This document shows, piece after piece, positions 1 to 9,728 of a stretch of 64,000 bases of DNA. The stretch spans positions 1,178,001-1,242,000 of the forward strand of contig OX460916.1 in NCBI GenBank assembly GCA_949788275.1. Direction: 5' to 3'. Source of the DNA: Weeksellaceae bacterium. Lineage in GTDB: Bacteria > Bacteroidota > Bacteroidia > Flavobacteriales > Weeksellaceae. Position 1 is the first letter of the stretch. Every line of letters begins with the position of its first letter. Below the pieces are notes generated by a model, which made no database searches, was not told the DNA's origin, and saw only the letters and a list, made by a program, of their open reading frames with translations. Both the position numbers and the translations under genes were made by a program.

Positions 1-1
1 T

Positions 2-808
2 TTATCACAAGCAAATGCACAAGTAGGAATAAATACAGACTCTGCACATCCAAGTGCAGCCTTAGAAATTGCACATCCAAGTAAAGATCAAAAAGGCGGT
101 TTACTAATACCCACTGTATACCTTAAAAATAGAACAGATGGAGCACAAACTTCTGAAATGCCTGCTACAGGCGATATAAAAGGACCTGCCAAAGGATTAG
201 TCGTTTATCATTTCGATGACGGTAGACCGAATAGTAGACGATCAATGGTTGATGGACTTTACGTTAATCTAGGTGAACCAGAAAGTCCAAATTGGAGTTT
301 AATGTCTTTTCCCTATTCACCACATACCACCTTCATTCAAATGACCTATGGAACAAATGATCGAGAAACATTGTATGATAAAGGAAGTGGGCTGGTTACA
401 GGAGATGGCTATTGCTTTGGCGGAGATGACTTTCGGATCACACCTCCTTACCGAGGAGCATTTAACTATATGCTCGAAGTACGATTAGAATCGGATTCAT
501 CGGAGGCAGGACATTATATACTGGAAAGTACGATACATGAATACGACGGTAATAACGCAAATCCTGGTGGTACTCCAGTGCAACGCGTTACAGCCTTGCC
601 ATTTTATAGAGAAGATAGATTACCCGGATTTGTAAACACAACATCTATATTGATGCCTTTTGATCCGATCTATGCTAAAAGCAATTTTAAGGTCTGTATA
701 AAAATAAAAGAAATCTACCCGCAGCGCGATATTCTGAATAACGTAAAGATCTCGCGATTTGGCTTAACCGCCTCACGAGTTGAGACTGTAGGTGCTTTTT
801 CTGATTAA
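2..808 (+). CDS. Secreted cell-surface protein, 5'-truncated
   Basis: The reading frame is open from the window edge to the TAA at 806-808, so the gene starts upstream of the window. The first visible residues (LSQANAQVGINTDSAHPSAA) look like the end of a signal peptide followed by the Q-V-G-I-N-T...P..A-L-E-I motif that opens many secreted proteins of unknown function in Bacteroidota. The remainder is a globular, probably beta-rich domain without a motif I can assign. No C-terminal T9SS sorting signal is apparent. An internal ATG at 158 could be mistaken for the start, but the in-frame sequence before it is coherent protein. It converges on porV across a shared terminator. Function unknown; confidence is high that it is a real, exported protein. 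Confidence 0.8.
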   Translation, partial: LSQANAQVGINTDSAHPSAALEIAHPSKDQKGGLLIPTVYLKNRTDGAQTSEMPATGDIKGPAKGLVVYHFDDGRPNSRRSMVDGLYVNLGEPESPNWSLMSFPYSPHTTFIQMTYGTNDRETLYDKGSGLVTGDGYCFGGDDFRITPPYRGAFNYMLEVRLESDSSEAGHYILESTIHEYDGNNANPGGTPVQRVTALPFYREDRLPGFVNTTSILMPFDPIYAKSNFKVCIKIKEIYPQRDILNNVKISRFGLTASRVETVGAFSD

Positions 809-812
809 TATA

Positions 813-844
813 AAAGGGAGAAAAGTATATACTTTTCTCCCTTT
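813..844. terminator. Bidirectional terminator between the truncated secreted gene and porV
   Basis: Perfect 14-bp inverted repeat (AAAGGGAGAAAAGT, loop ATAT, ACTTTTCTCCCTTT) between convergent genes. A/T-rich flanks on both sides let it work in either direction. Confidence 0.8.
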
Positions 845-885
845 GTATTGTTAAGGACAAACCATCCTTTATATGATTAACGAGT

Positions 886-2052
886 TTAGTAATCGTAATT
901 ATTTTGGGTTTCACCACCAAAGTTCCAAGCCACACCAAAGCGAAGGGTATTCTCTAAGGCATTATTGGTTTTAGACATTGGAATTAAGTAAGAGAAATCA
1001 ATACCAAATGAATTGTATTTTAAACCAGCTCCTAGTGTAAGGTGTTGGCGATCTCCTTTCATAGGACTCTCATGAAAATATCCAGCACGAATAAATAGCG
1101 CATCGTTATATGAATACTCTGCTCCTACCGAATACATAATCTCTTTCATTTTCTCACTTCCACCACCTGGTGCTTTACCAAAAGAGCTAAAGATTCCATC
1201 CATAACCCCTTTATTAGGGATATAACGAACACCTTCTTCATCATATTCCGGCGTAGGAACTAAAAGTTTAGAAAATTCCGTACTAACACCTACTTTATTA
1301 AAATCATCAAATTTAAAGTCATATCCTACCCCTAAACGTAAAGTTGTCGGTAGGTAAGCCGAATTTTCTTCTGAATTTGAATAATCTAGTTTAGGGCCAA
1401 TATTCGCTATTTGAAAACCAGCACGAAGCTTTCCATCAAAATTATTGGTACTCATGGTCTCCGACTGATAATATCCTGCAATATCTACCCCAAAAGTATT
1501 TGCTGGTTGTACTGTTGCATCGTTGATACCATTGAATAAATCAGAACGTATAAAACGACCAGTAACAGCCATCGAGTAATTATCTGATAAACGTAAACCA
1601 TATGATAAATCAATAGAGAACTCATTGGGTTTAGCCATCCCTTCATTTTGAATTTGACCAGTAGCCGCATTTAGGCTATTCAATTCAATTTCACCAATAT
1701 TAAAGTAATAAATACTAGCGGCTAACGTACTCCGTTCATCCGTTCCTAAAAAGGTAAAATAACTCGCATTTAATAAAAAGACATCGCTCGTTAATGAACT
1801 CATATACGGAGTATAGGTGAAAGCAACGCCTGAATAATCCTTACTAAATGGATATTTTGCTGCATTCCAGTACTGAGAAAAGTTATCTGGGGATGTAGCA
1901 ACCCCTTGATCTCCTAAACCACCTGCTCGAGCATCTGGAGAGATACGAAGAAACGGAGCTCCAGTAAGAATAGGATTCGGTTCATCTTTTCTCTCTTGAC
2001 CATAGCCAATAGCGGAGATTAATAGAATAAGACTCGCAGTTATTTTTTTCAT
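886..2052 (-). CDS. porV: PorV, type IX secretion outer-membrane shuttle protein
   Basis: 388 residues, the usual size for PorV (LptO). A signal peptide (MKKITASLILLISAIGYGQ) precedes the family's characteristic start: P-F-L-R-I-S-P-D-A-R-A-G-G-L-G-D at about residues 33-48, then N-x-S-Q-Y-W-N-A-A-K-Y. The rest is a beta-barrel rich in alternating hydrophobic and aromatic residues. In the type IX secretion system PorV receives cargo from the translocon and carries it to the PorU sortase at the outer membrane. It follows porU with a 39-bp gap on the same strand, so the two are very probably co-transcribed; porU-porV adjacency is conserved in flavobacteria. Assignment is by recognition of sequence and context. 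Confidence 0.93.
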   Translation of the reverse strand: MKKITASLILLISAIGYGQERKDEPNPILTGAPFLRISPDARAGGLGDQGVATSPDNFSQYWNAAKYPFSKDYSGVAFTYTPYMSSLTSDVFLLNASYFTFLGTDERSTLAASIYYFNIGEIELNSLNAATGQIQNEGMAKPNEFSIDLSYGLRLSDNYSMAVTGRFIRSDLFNGINDATVQPANTFGVDIAGYYQSETMSTNNFDGKLRAGFQIANIGPKLDYSNSEENSAYLPTTLRLGVGYDFKFDDFNKVGVSTEFSKLLVPTPEYDEEGVRYIPNKGVMDGIFSSFGKAPGGGSEKMKEIMYSVGAEYSYNDALFIRAGYFHESPMKGDRQHLTLGAGLKYNSFGIDFSYLIPMSKTNNALENTLRFGVAWNFGGETQNNYDY

Positions 2053-2091
2053 TCTGTATGTATTATTTAATATAATCTAATTCTTCGAAAT

Positions 2092-5000
2092 TTATTTTAA
2101 TATAACCAATTTTTCAACGGCTGTTGCATTTCCTTTACAACTACTCTGATCGGATCCTTTTACATTAATTTTGTAAATATAAACTCCTTTTCCGATTTTA
2201 TCACCAAAATCATCAAGGCCGTCCCACTCGATCGCGTATTTATTCGTTCGAAAGCCTTCTCTGAATGGTTCTGAGCTTACCGTTTGCCGAATCGTTTTCA
2301 CTAACTTATTCGTCACTGTAAAAATTTGAACCAACACTTCCAATTCTGAATCACAATTATGCTCAAAATGGAAATAGGTATTTCTTAAAAATGGATTTGG
2401 CCAATTGAGTAATTTATCAATATGCAATTGTCCTGTCCCATTTTCCATCACTACAAAATCTAACGTAGCAGTATTCGAATTATTGTTGATATCCCAAAAT
2501 TTTAAGTCGATGCTATGTGAACCAAGTTCTAAATTTTTCAATTGATAAACTACTTGACCTTTCTGGTAATCTTCAAAATTGGTATTGACGCAAGGATTGG
2601 CATCTCCACCCTCATAATAATCGTTCAAAACAAATGATTCTTGAATTTTACCATCCAACATAGCGACGATATCATGACCTATACTTGCTCCTGTTGCATT
2701 AATACCAGTGTTATCGGTTAAACATCCTACCAAATAAGGATTACGGTTAGTAATTCCTCCATTGGCAAAATTTAAGTTGTTCATATACAATTTTGCTTGA
2801 GGCAATTCTTTATCATTTAATCCCGCCTCATTTAAACCACCGACTTTAACTGTTGACGAATACACCGCATCATATTGATCGTTAAATGCATAAAGCACCA
2901 GCTTTCGATCACTAATTTGATAATTAATATCTTTAGGAACATAGTATTTAATAACAAACTTTCCTTGATCAACTTTAGAAGTTCCACGGTATATCGTATT
3001 ATACTCTTCCTGAAACTTGACTGGCTGAGGATATTTATTATCCGTAAACGAACGATCGCTCGGCTTTTCATAAAGAATATTCGTCACTGATCCATTAAAA
3101 TTGGAATCCAAGCGTCCATCTTTTAAGACTTCACCATGAATTTCGACAAAATCGAGGGCTTTGATTTGAAATGTTACGGGGTCGATTTCTTCACCATTAA
3201 TCACCATTTTTCGTACAGAGACATTTTCTTGGGGCCTTGAAAGTGCTAGCATTGGGTCGCCAAGAAGCGAAACCCGAGCTTGATTAATACTCGTGGTATA
3301 GGCTATTTTTTTCGCCTCATTTAAGGCAATACCAATGGGTGGATTCTGCTTATTCTTTTTCACAAATAACTGATCGAGGATATACTGATTAAAATCGGAA
3401 CCATACCCCGTATCAATGGGACGATTCGTTGTAATCATACTTTGAGCTCCTCCCTTAGAATTCTTCAACATCAGCTCACCAGCCGAATCATATTGAGGTA
3501 GATCCCATACCGTAAAATCGCAGGTAATGGTAGCGACTACAGGTAACCGGGTATAAGAACCATTAAAGTTATTCAATTGATCTAATTCTTCAGCCGTAAT
3601 AATTCGCTCTTGTGCCCAACTTCTTGGACCTCCATGGCCATAATACATCACGAATTGCGTCCCTAGTTCAATGGCGTTTAAGATCGCTTTATTCACCGAA
3701 GGGTACCGAATACCTGCCGAAGTATTCTCTGATTGCTCGGCAGCGATATACAGTTTTTTAGCCACATAATGCTGATTATCAACACCTGTTAAAACAGCAT
3801 CAACGTCTTCATTGAACTTCTTGGTATCGACTTCTTGACCATTGGGATTATCACTTACCACCAATAATTTATTTTTCCAATCTCCCGCTGAAGTTCCTTT
3901 ACCTGGTATTTTTTCGTAATGGGCAATAATCTTATCCACCATTACTTTGGCTTCATTTACGCTATGAGCAGGTAATCGACCTAATGCGACATCTAAATTT
4001 AAGCTGTTATACATAAACACATCATCGCTCCCATTTAAAATTTTCACACCATCTCCTATCATTGAATAATAATCATCGGTTGCAATCGACAGATCGATTA
4101 CGTTGGAAGGCTTACCAACAAATGAGGGAACAAAATGGGTATTGTTTTTAATCCGATTTTTATAATCGTACGAACTCCCCCCTAGAAGCAATGCAAATTG
4201 AACGCTACTACCCTGACTTCTTAAATACCGTAGATAATCACGAAAGGCAAAGGGATCTTGCCCTCCTGAAGAAAACTCATTGTACACTTGTTTTGTTGTA
4301 ACCACAGCAACTTGAATTTTATCGTGTCGGCGTCTAAAATCGGCTAATCGATTCGCTTGATCCAAAAAAAGCGGATGGGTAAAAATAACATAATCAATAT
4401 TTTTATAACCACGTATATTCTGATTATCAACACGCTCGACATATTCAGCAGAAATAAATGTATTCGCTTCGGAAAAAGCAACCAATTCATTAGGAAAAGA
4501 ACTATTCGTATGGTGGGTTTTATAGATTAGCCCATCTGGAGAAACCTGAAAAGCATTATGAATATCCGATACATTCCAAACTTTGTAATTACCCGTTTGC
4601 GAAAATTTGAAACCGATAGTCTCACCTAACGTCAATGGGTCTAAAGTTCTAAAGTTAAATTGTTGATTCTGATAGTTCAAATAACTTTTAAAACGAAGTT
4701 GAAAATAATTAATAAATGCTAAACCAGCAGGATTTGAAGCGTTGGCATATTCGGCCTTCACAACCAAATCGCTCACACTAGATGGCATTGTAAATGGTAG
4801 GCTTTTCTGTTGAATATTAAAATTGTTATAGGTTATTCGATTGAAATTAAAATTTTCAATGGCTTGTGAATTCAAGGCTAAGCTAACTTGTGTATTCTCC
4901 GCATTTTTACCGACAATAGAATAATTAAAATAGGCGGTTGTGTTAGGTACTGTCGACTGAACTTGAAATGTTTTCGAAAAATTTTGCTTTCCATTTAACA

Positions 5001-5985
5001 TTTCGCCAACCCATTCACGTCCCATTTCATTAATATTTAACGAATCTTTTTCATGAAAGACATAGTTATCAAATTGGTCGAATATTCTGGTTGCGGTAGA
5101 ATTAATCGTATTATTTACAATCCGCTTACCACGAGCACCGTCCATTGAAATAAAATAGTAAGCATAATCATCATACCAATTATTCCTAAATTCAATCGTC
5201 GCTAAGCTTGGGTTATTATCTCGTCGCCACAGATGCGGGCCTTTAGCATAAAACAAAATATAATCTTCAGCGTCAAATGAATTATCTTGACTACCGACAA
5301 ATTCAATGGGAAGCTCTTTTAATTCACCTACACGAAATTGATCCGTATTCTCTGGTAAACGTCCATCTCCACTGCCATAAATCTTGAGATTAGATAAATT
5401 ATAACCCGATGTAGGAATGCCGTTCTTTGTAAAAAATGATTTGTCTAGTTTAAAAACCCCTGTTTTATCGACTTTAATTTTATACCATTGTCCTTGTTTT
5501 AGAACGCTCTCTGTTGAAGCCATTCCTTTTGATGAAGAACGAGCCATGGACGATTGAGTCAAGGGTGATTGATGATCGAGTGTAAATCGTAAAATTCGTT
5601 TAAGGGTTCCTTTTTCATCCTTGACAAAGGGATGCAGATGAAACAAAGTCACTTGACGACCATTTTTAGTAACCGTTTCCGTCGTGTAATAAGGTAATTC
5701 GGTTAGGGTAGAAAATTCCAAGCCTTCCGTATCAAAAGATTGGGAATCATAAACGACATTGCTTAATCCTAACGAAGAATATACCCCTTCTAATTCGACG
5801 CTAAAAGATACAGCCGACCGGTCAATGATAAAATAATGATCTTTATTAGTGAAATATGGTATTTTAGGAACAGTACCATTGGTCAAAGGATAATCTTTAT
5901 TTGGTCCCCATTTTATTTCGTATGTTTGGGCGTAAAGAATGGAAAATTGACTTAATGCCAGTGCAAGAATTAGGTTTTTCTTCAT
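2092..5985 (-). CDS. porU: PorU, type IX secretion sortase (gingipain-like C25 peptidase)
   Basis: 1297 residues with a signal peptide (MKKNLILALALSQFSILYAQ). The peptidase C25 domain holds the catalytic pair: His in Y-Y-G-H-G-G near residue 781 and Cys in A-T-I-T-C-D-F near residue 822. The tail (from L-N-W-P-N-P-F onward) resembles a T9SS C-terminal domain and ends in I-E-W-D-G-x-D-x-x-G and G-V-Y-I-Y-K, as in other PorU proteins, which keep their own such domain. The enzyme cleaves the C-terminal sorting domain from secreted cargo at the cell surface and attaches the cargo to the membrane. It is the first gene of a porU-porV unit; a TAnnTTTG box lies 34-41 bases upstream of the ATG. gldJ diverges from it, the standard flavobacterial arrangement. 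Confidence 0.95.
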   Translation of the reverse strand: MKKNLILALALSQFSILYAQTYEIKWGPNKDYPLTNGTVPKIPYFTNKDHYFIIDRSAVSFSVELEGVYSSLGLSNVVYDSQSFDTEGLEFSTLTELPYYTTETVTKNGRQVTLFHLHPFVKDEKGTLKRILRFTLDHQSPLTQSSMARSSSKGMASTESVLKQGQWYKIKVDKTGVFKLDKSFFTKNGIPTSGYNLSNLKIYGSGDGRLPENTDQFRVGELKELPIEFVGSQDNSFDAEDYILFYAKGPHLWRRDNNPSLATIEFRNNWYDDYAYYFISMDGARGKRIVNNTINSTATRIFDQFDNYVFHEKDSLNINEMGREWVGEMLNGKQNFSKTFQVQSTVPNTTAYFNYSIVGKNAENTQVSLALNSQAIENFNFNRITYNNFNIQQKSLPFTMPSSVSDLVVKAEYANASNPAGLAFINYFQLRFKSYLNYQNQQFNFRTLDPLTLGETIGFKFSQTGNYKVWNVSDIHNAFQVSPDGLIYKTHHTNSSFPNELVAFSEANTFISAEYVERVDNQNIRGYKNIDYVIFTHPLFLDQANRLADFRRRHDKIQVAVVTTKQVYNEFSSGGQDPFAFRDYLRYLRSQGSSVQFALLLGGSSYDYKNRIKNNTHFVPSFVGKPSNVIDLSIATDDYYSMIGDGVKILNGSDDVFMYNSLNLDVALGRLPAHSVNEAKVMVDKIIAHYEKIPGKGTSAGDWKNKLLVVSDNPNGQEVDTKKFNEDVDAVLTGVDNQHYVAKKLYIAAEQSENTSAGIRYPSVNKAILNAIELGTQFVMYYGHGGPRSWAQERIITAEELDQLNNFNGSYTRLPVVATITCDFTVWDLPQYDSAGELMLKNSKGGAQSMITTNRPIDTGYGSDFNQYILDQLFVKKNKQNPPIGIALNEAKKIAYTTSINQARVSLLGDPMLALSRPQENVSVRKMVINGEEIDPVTFQIKALDFVEIHGEVLKDGRLDSNFNGSVTNILYEKPSDRSFTDNKYPQPVKFQEEYNTIYRGTSKVDQGKFVIKYYVPKDINYQISDRKLVLYAFNDQYDAVYSSTVKVGGLNEAGLNDKELPQAKLYMNNLNFANGGITNRNPYLVGCLTDNTGINATGASIGHDIVAMLDGKIQESFVLNDYYEGGDANPCVNTNFEDYQKGQVVYQLKNLELGSHSIDLKFWDINNNSNTATLDFVVMENGTGQLHIDKLLNWPNPFLRNTYFHFEHNCDSELEVLVQIFTVTNKLVKTIRQTVSSEPFREGFRTNKYAIEWDGLDDFGDKIGKGVYIYKINVKGSDQSSCKGNATAVEKLVILK

Positions 5986-6018
5986 GTTTAATATAACGAT
6001 TTACAAAGAAAATTATTT

Positions 6019-6026
6019 CAAAAGTA
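6019..6026 (-). promoter_or_regulatory. porU -7 promoter box TACTTTTG
   Basis: Exact match to the Bacteroidota -7 consensus TAnnTTTG on the minus strand, 34-41 bases upstream of the porU ATG. No clear -33 TTG element is visible. Confidence 0.5.
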
Positions 6027-6140
6027 AAATAAAAATATAATTCACACGTTTCTGTAATAAATATGGTGTTTAACAATTGTTAAATTGATGCTAAATGCTT
6101 TTATTTGCAGTAAATTTATTTTGATAATCAGAAATATTCT

Positions 6141-7778
6141 ATGAAAATGAATAAAGGACGAATATTTTCTCTTGTATTAGCTGCAGCTTCCCTTACAACA
6201 TTTGTAAGCTGTGCTAGTAGTTCAAACAAGAAAAAAGGAGGTGGAACCAAAAATTTCACTAGCCGTACCGGTTGGAAACCGAATGATAGCAAAGGGTGGT
6301 TTTTTGCAGGGAAAACTAAGAAAGAAAATATTAAAGGTTGGCCAGGAATGGTCTATGTTGAAGGTGGTTCTTTCACGATGGGAATTACTAAAGATAATGT
6401 ATTACACGATTGGAACAACTCGCCTGTCAGAATGCAGGTAAAATCTTTTTTCATTGGAGAAACAGAAGTAACCAACTATGAATACCGAGAATATTTAACT
6501 TGGTTAAAAGTGGTCTTCCCTCCTGAGGAGACTATGTATAAAGACATTTATGAAGGTGCATTGCCAGACGAATCTGTTTTTAACAACAAATTATCTCGCG
6601 ATGATTTTTCTTCTGAGAATTATATGTTTTCTCCCGAATTTAGTTTCTACCCTGTGGTTGGTATTTCTTGGCTTCAAGCTGTTAACTACTGTGATTGGTT
6701 AACCGATCGTGCCAATGAACGCTCATTAATTGAAAAAGGAATTTTGTCAAAAGATTTCTATTCAAATGAAGAGTATAACTATGGTCAGAAAACATTTAAC
6801 GCAGAACAATATAAATTAAGCGATACAAATGTTAATGAAGCAATTGACTCGAATAAATTAGCGCGTCAATACCAAATTAAATCAACGAATCAACGAATTC
6901 TTAATGCCAATAGAGCGACTCGTTCACTAGAAGTACAACCTTTTAGACTGCCTACAGAAGCTGAATGGGAGTACGCTGCTTTGGCTTTGGCTGGAAACAG
7001 AGAATTCAACGAATATAAAGGAAAGAAAGTTTTACAAAACGAATTCCGTGTTGAAAAAGGAAAGATGAAAGGCCAATACCTTGACAACTTTAAACAAGGT
7101 CGTGGAGATTATTCAGGAATTGGAGGTTTCGGAAATGATGGTTCAGCCATTACGAACGATGTGAAAAAATTCCCTTCAAATGATTTCGGAATCTACGGAA
7201 TGTTTGGAAATGTTGCTGAATGGACTTCTGATGTATACCGTCCTATTATTGATGAGGATGCCAATGACTTTAACTACTTCCGTGGAAATGTTTTTAAAAC
7301 AACCATTGACAACGGTGATGGTAGTTTAAAGAAATACGATGATACCAACTTAGAGTTTGATACACTTAATAACGGAAAATTAGTTTATCGCGGTCTTCCT
7401 GGTTCGTACCAAAAGGAAATTGCGAAAGATTACTCGAATTATTCGGATGGTGACCCAGGTTCATCTTTACGACTTCGTTTTGACGAAGACGTAGATCCTA
7501 ATTCTACAACAGGTGAAATGTATAATGCACCTGTTCGAAAATTCCATGTCGATGAAAAAGGACGTGTTGTTTTAGAAAAGGATGCAGGAAAACGAACAAC
7601 CGATGTTTCTGATGAGACCAGAGTTGTAAAAGGTGGTTCATGGCGTGATCCAATTTATTGGGTTGATCCAGGTCAACGTCGTTACCTACACCAAGCCGAT
7701 GCAACAGCATGGATTGGTTTCCGTGTCGCACAAGAATACAAAGGAAGCTTTGAATCAAAAAGAAAACGTAGAGGATAA
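6141..7778 (+). CDS. gldJ: GldJ, gliding motility / T9SS lipoprotein
   Basis: 545 residues. A lipoprotein signal peptide ends in T-F-V-S-C with the lipidated Cys at residue 24. From residue 71 (M-V-Y-V-E-G-G-S-F-T-M-G) it carries a formylglycine-generating-enzyme / sulfatase-modifying fold. Family landmarks are E-T-E-V-T-N-Y-E-Y, L-P-T-E-A-E-W-E-Y-A-A, G-N-V-A-E-W-T-S-D and, near the end, V-K-G-G-S-W-R-D and G-F-R-V-A. In flavobacteria GldJ is an outer-membrane lipoprotein, related to GldK, needed for gliding and for T9SS stability; the enzymatic fold is thought to serve structurally. Its position next to porU/porV and before murF is the conserved flavobacterial order. It is a single-gene transcription unit closed by a strong terminator. 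Confidence 0.95.
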   Translation: MKMNKGRIFSLVLAAASLTTFVSCASSSNKKKGGGTKNFTSRTGWKPNDSKGWFFAGKTKKENIKGWPGMVYVEGGSFTMGITKDNVLHDWNNSPVRMQVKSFFIGETEVTNYEYREYLTWLKVVFPPEETMYKDIYEGALPDESVFNNKLSRDDFSSENYMFSPEFSFYPVVGISWLQAVNYCDWLTDRANERSLIEKGILSKDFYSNEEYNYGQKTFNAEQYKLSDTNVNEAIDSNKLARQYQIKSTNQRILNANRATRSLEVQPFRLPTEAEWEYAALALAGNREFNEYKGKKVLQNEFRVEKGKMKGQYLDNFKQGRGDYSGIGGFGNDGSAITNDVKKFPSNDFGIYGMFGNVAEWTSDVYRPIIDEDANDFNYFRGNVFKTTIDNGDGSLKKYDDTNLEFDTLNNGKLVYRGLPGSYQKEIAKDYSNYSDGDPGSSLRLRFDEDVDPNSTTGEMYNAPVRKFHVDEKGRVVLEKDAGKRTTDVSDETRVVKGGSWRDPIYWVDPGQRRYLHQADATAWIGFRVAQEYKGSFESKRKRRG

Positions 7779-7800
7779 TTCCCCTTACATAAATTTTATA

Positions 7801-7829
7801 AACTCGGTCTGAAATGACCGAGTTTTTTT
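7801..7829 (+). terminator. Rho-independent terminator of gldJ
   Basis: 9-bp stem (AACTCGGTC / GACCGAGTT) with a 6-base loop, followed directly by a run of T, 22 bases after the gldJ stop codon. Confidence 0.85.
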
Positions 7830-7841
7830 AATTTTAACCCT

Positions 7842-9128
7842 ATGAACACAATCGATTTATTAAATCATTTTCTCGTCGACCGAATTGTGACGACAGATAC
7901 AAGACATATCCCTCAAAACGCTATTTTTTTTGCTCTTAAAGGCGAGAATTTTAACGGGAATCTATTTGCCAAGGAGGCTATTGATAAAGGTGCTAAAATA
8001 GCCATTGTTGACGAAAAAGAATATGAAGATACCAAGAACAATATATACTTGGTTGAAAATAGTTTGATTGCCTTGCAGAATCTAGCGCGTGCATACCGTC
8101 AAACTTTTTCTATTCCTTTTATTGCCCTAACGGGTTCCAATGGTAAAACCACCACCAAAGAGTTAATCACCGCCGTATTAAGTCAACAATATAAAGTACA
8201 TGCTACCTACGGAAATTTAAATAACCATATTGGTGTTCCACTCACTTTACTCTCAATGCCACAAGAAACACAAATTGCGGTAATTGAAATGGGTGCTAAT
8301 CACCAAAAAGAAATTCAAGAATTGTGTGATATAGCCCTACCTGATTATGGTTATATCACTAATTTTGGTAAAGCGCATTTAGAAGGGTTTGGAGGGATTG
8401 AAGGCGTTATTAAAGGCAAGTGTGAACTCTATGATTTCCTTGAGGCCAATCACAAAAAAGTCTTCGTGAATCTAGATGACCCCATACAAGTCGCCAAAAG
8501 TCAAACGATACAACAAATCATATTTTCAACCCAAACTGACAGTGATTATCGAATTGAATTATCTGAATCTCAAGCTTCGAATTGCATCGCTGTTCAATAT
8601 GATAGAACAACCATACAATCTCATTTAACAGGGGATTATAATTTAAATAATATTGCTTGTGCCATTCGCATTGGTTTATACTTCGAATTATCCATTGAAT
8701 TAATAAAGAACGGTATCGAAAACTATAGGCCTGAAAATCATCGATCGCAAATTATTAAAAAACCAAACTATACCCTTCTAATGGATGCTTACAACGCCAA
8801 TCCAAGTAGTATGGAAGCCTCTTTATTGAACTTCAAATCCTTTGAGGGAACAAAAACCATTATCATTGGTGATATGTTTGAATTAGGAGAAACAAGTCTT
8901 TCCGAACACCAAACAATTGTGGACTTAGCAAAACAATTAAATTTCGATCAGATTATTCTTTTAGGAGTTAATTTCGGAAAAACCAATTATATGGATTCTA
9001 AAATTGTTCATTTTGAAAAAAAGGACTATTTTATAACCTATTTAGAAAATAATCCAATTACAACCGAAAACATTTTAGTGAAAGGATCACACGGAATGCG
9101 ACTAGATCAATTGGAACAAATTTTATAA
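7842..9128 (+). CDS. murF: UDP-N-acetylmuramoyl-tripeptide--D-alanyl-D-alanine ligase
   Basis: 428 residues, slightly short but complete for MurF. The Mur ligase ATP-binding loop G-S-N-G-K-T-T is at residues 98-104. It is followed by the central-domain signatures N-L-N-N-H-I-G-V-P-L-T, I-E-M-G-A-N-H and Y-G-Y-I-T-N-F-G-K-A-H-L-E. The C-terminal domain includes D-A-Y-N-A-N-P-S-S-M and I-I-G-D-M-F-E-L-G. It adds D-Ala-D-Ala to UDP-MurNAc-tripeptide, the last cytoplasmic step of the peptidoglycan precursor. The start lies only 12 bases after the T-run of the gldJ terminator, so either its promoter lies within gldJ or it depends on read-through. No Shine-Dalgarno sequence is visible. The location after gldJ is conserved in the class. 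Confidence 0.95.
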   Translation: MNTIDLLNHFLVDRIVTTDTRHIPQNAIFFALKGENFNGNLFAKEAIDKGAKIAIVDEKEYEDTKNNIYLVENSLIALQNLARAYRQTFSIPFIALTGSNGKTTTKELITAVLSQQYKVHATYGNLNNHIGVPLTLLSMPQETQIAVIEMGANHQKEIQELCDIALPDYGYITNFGKAHLEGFGGIEGVIKGKCELYDFLEANHKKVFVNLDDPIQVAKSQTIQQIIFSTQTDSDYRIELSESQASNCIAVQYDRTTIQSHLTGDYNLNNIACAIRIGLYFELSIELIKNGIENYRPENHRSQIIKKPNYTLLMDAYNANPSSMEASLLNFKSFEGTKTIIIGDMFELGETSLSEHQTIVDLAKQLNFDQIILLGVNFGKTNYMDSKIVHFEKKDYFITYLENNPITTENILVKGSHGMRLDQLEQIL

Positions 9129-9168
9129 TATTAACCCTGTAATCATTTACAAAATTATTCAAAACCTT

Positions 9169-9684
9169 ATGTTAAAACACGGTGTCATCCTTATCGCATT
9201 ATTGAGTTTAATGTCTTTTCAATCTTCTACTATAATCGAATGGTCGAACAATAAACTGGCATACAATAATTTCAAAAAGAAAGGTCCTAAAGTCAAGATT
9301 CCTCAAGGAACAATTGCTTATCGTTTATCGTGGAAATTCACTCAGGAAACAGGTAAGCCTCCTGTCTTTAAAGTGTACAATAAGATGGACCAAGAGCAAT
9401 CTTGGTTACCTATTCAGCATGAGGAAATTTTAAAAGAATTACAGTTTCAGTTTGATTATGCCGAATTATATGCACGGAAAATTAGAAAAGAAGCGGAGGT
9501 TTTAAATAAGAAAGGTGAAAAAAACCAGGACTTGTACAAAACAAAATTCAACCAAGAAGTTGCGAAACTACAGAAGAATCAAGGAAAATTAGTCGGTGTT
9601 ATTCAAAATCAACCCGATTTATACAAGCGGCTTAATCAACAGTTACAAGATTCAATTAAACAATACGATCGGTATAAAAATTAA
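9169..9684 (+). CDS. Small exported protein of unknown function
   Basis: 171 residues. An N-terminal hydrophobic segment (about residues 4-20) looks like a signal peptide or membrane anchor. The mature part is short and charged, with a long Lys/Glu/Gln-rich helical stretch over roughly residues 85-168 that may form a coiled coil. There is no Cys suitable for a lipobox and no catalytic motif. It sits 40 bases after murF on the same strand, so it probably shares that transcript, and it ends at a bidirectional terminator. I do not recognise the family. Confidence 0.7.
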   Translation: MLKHGVILIALLSLMSFQSSTIIEWSNNKLAYNNFKKKGPKVKIPQGTIAYRLSWKFTQETGKPPVFKVYNKMDQEQSWLPIQHEEILKELQFQFDYAELYARKIRKEAEVLNKKGEKNQDLYKTKFNQEVAKLQKNQGKLVGVIQNQPDLYKRLNQQLQDSIKQYDRYKN

Positions 9685-9712
9685 AAAAAGCTCCCAATGG
9701 GAGCTTTTTTTA
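9684..9712. terminator. Bidirectional terminator after the murF unit
   Basis: A run of A, GCTCCCA / TGGGAGC stem and a run of T (symmetrical) lie between two convergent genes. The stem overlaps the stop codon region of the upstream plus-strand gene. Confidence 0.85.
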
Positions 9713-9728
9713 TATCATTTCATTCGGC

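Noticed and set aside
158-808. ATG at 158 as the start of the first gene
   Set aside because: The frame is open to the window edge and the preceding residues match the usual N terminus of such secreted proteins, so the gene is truncated by the window.
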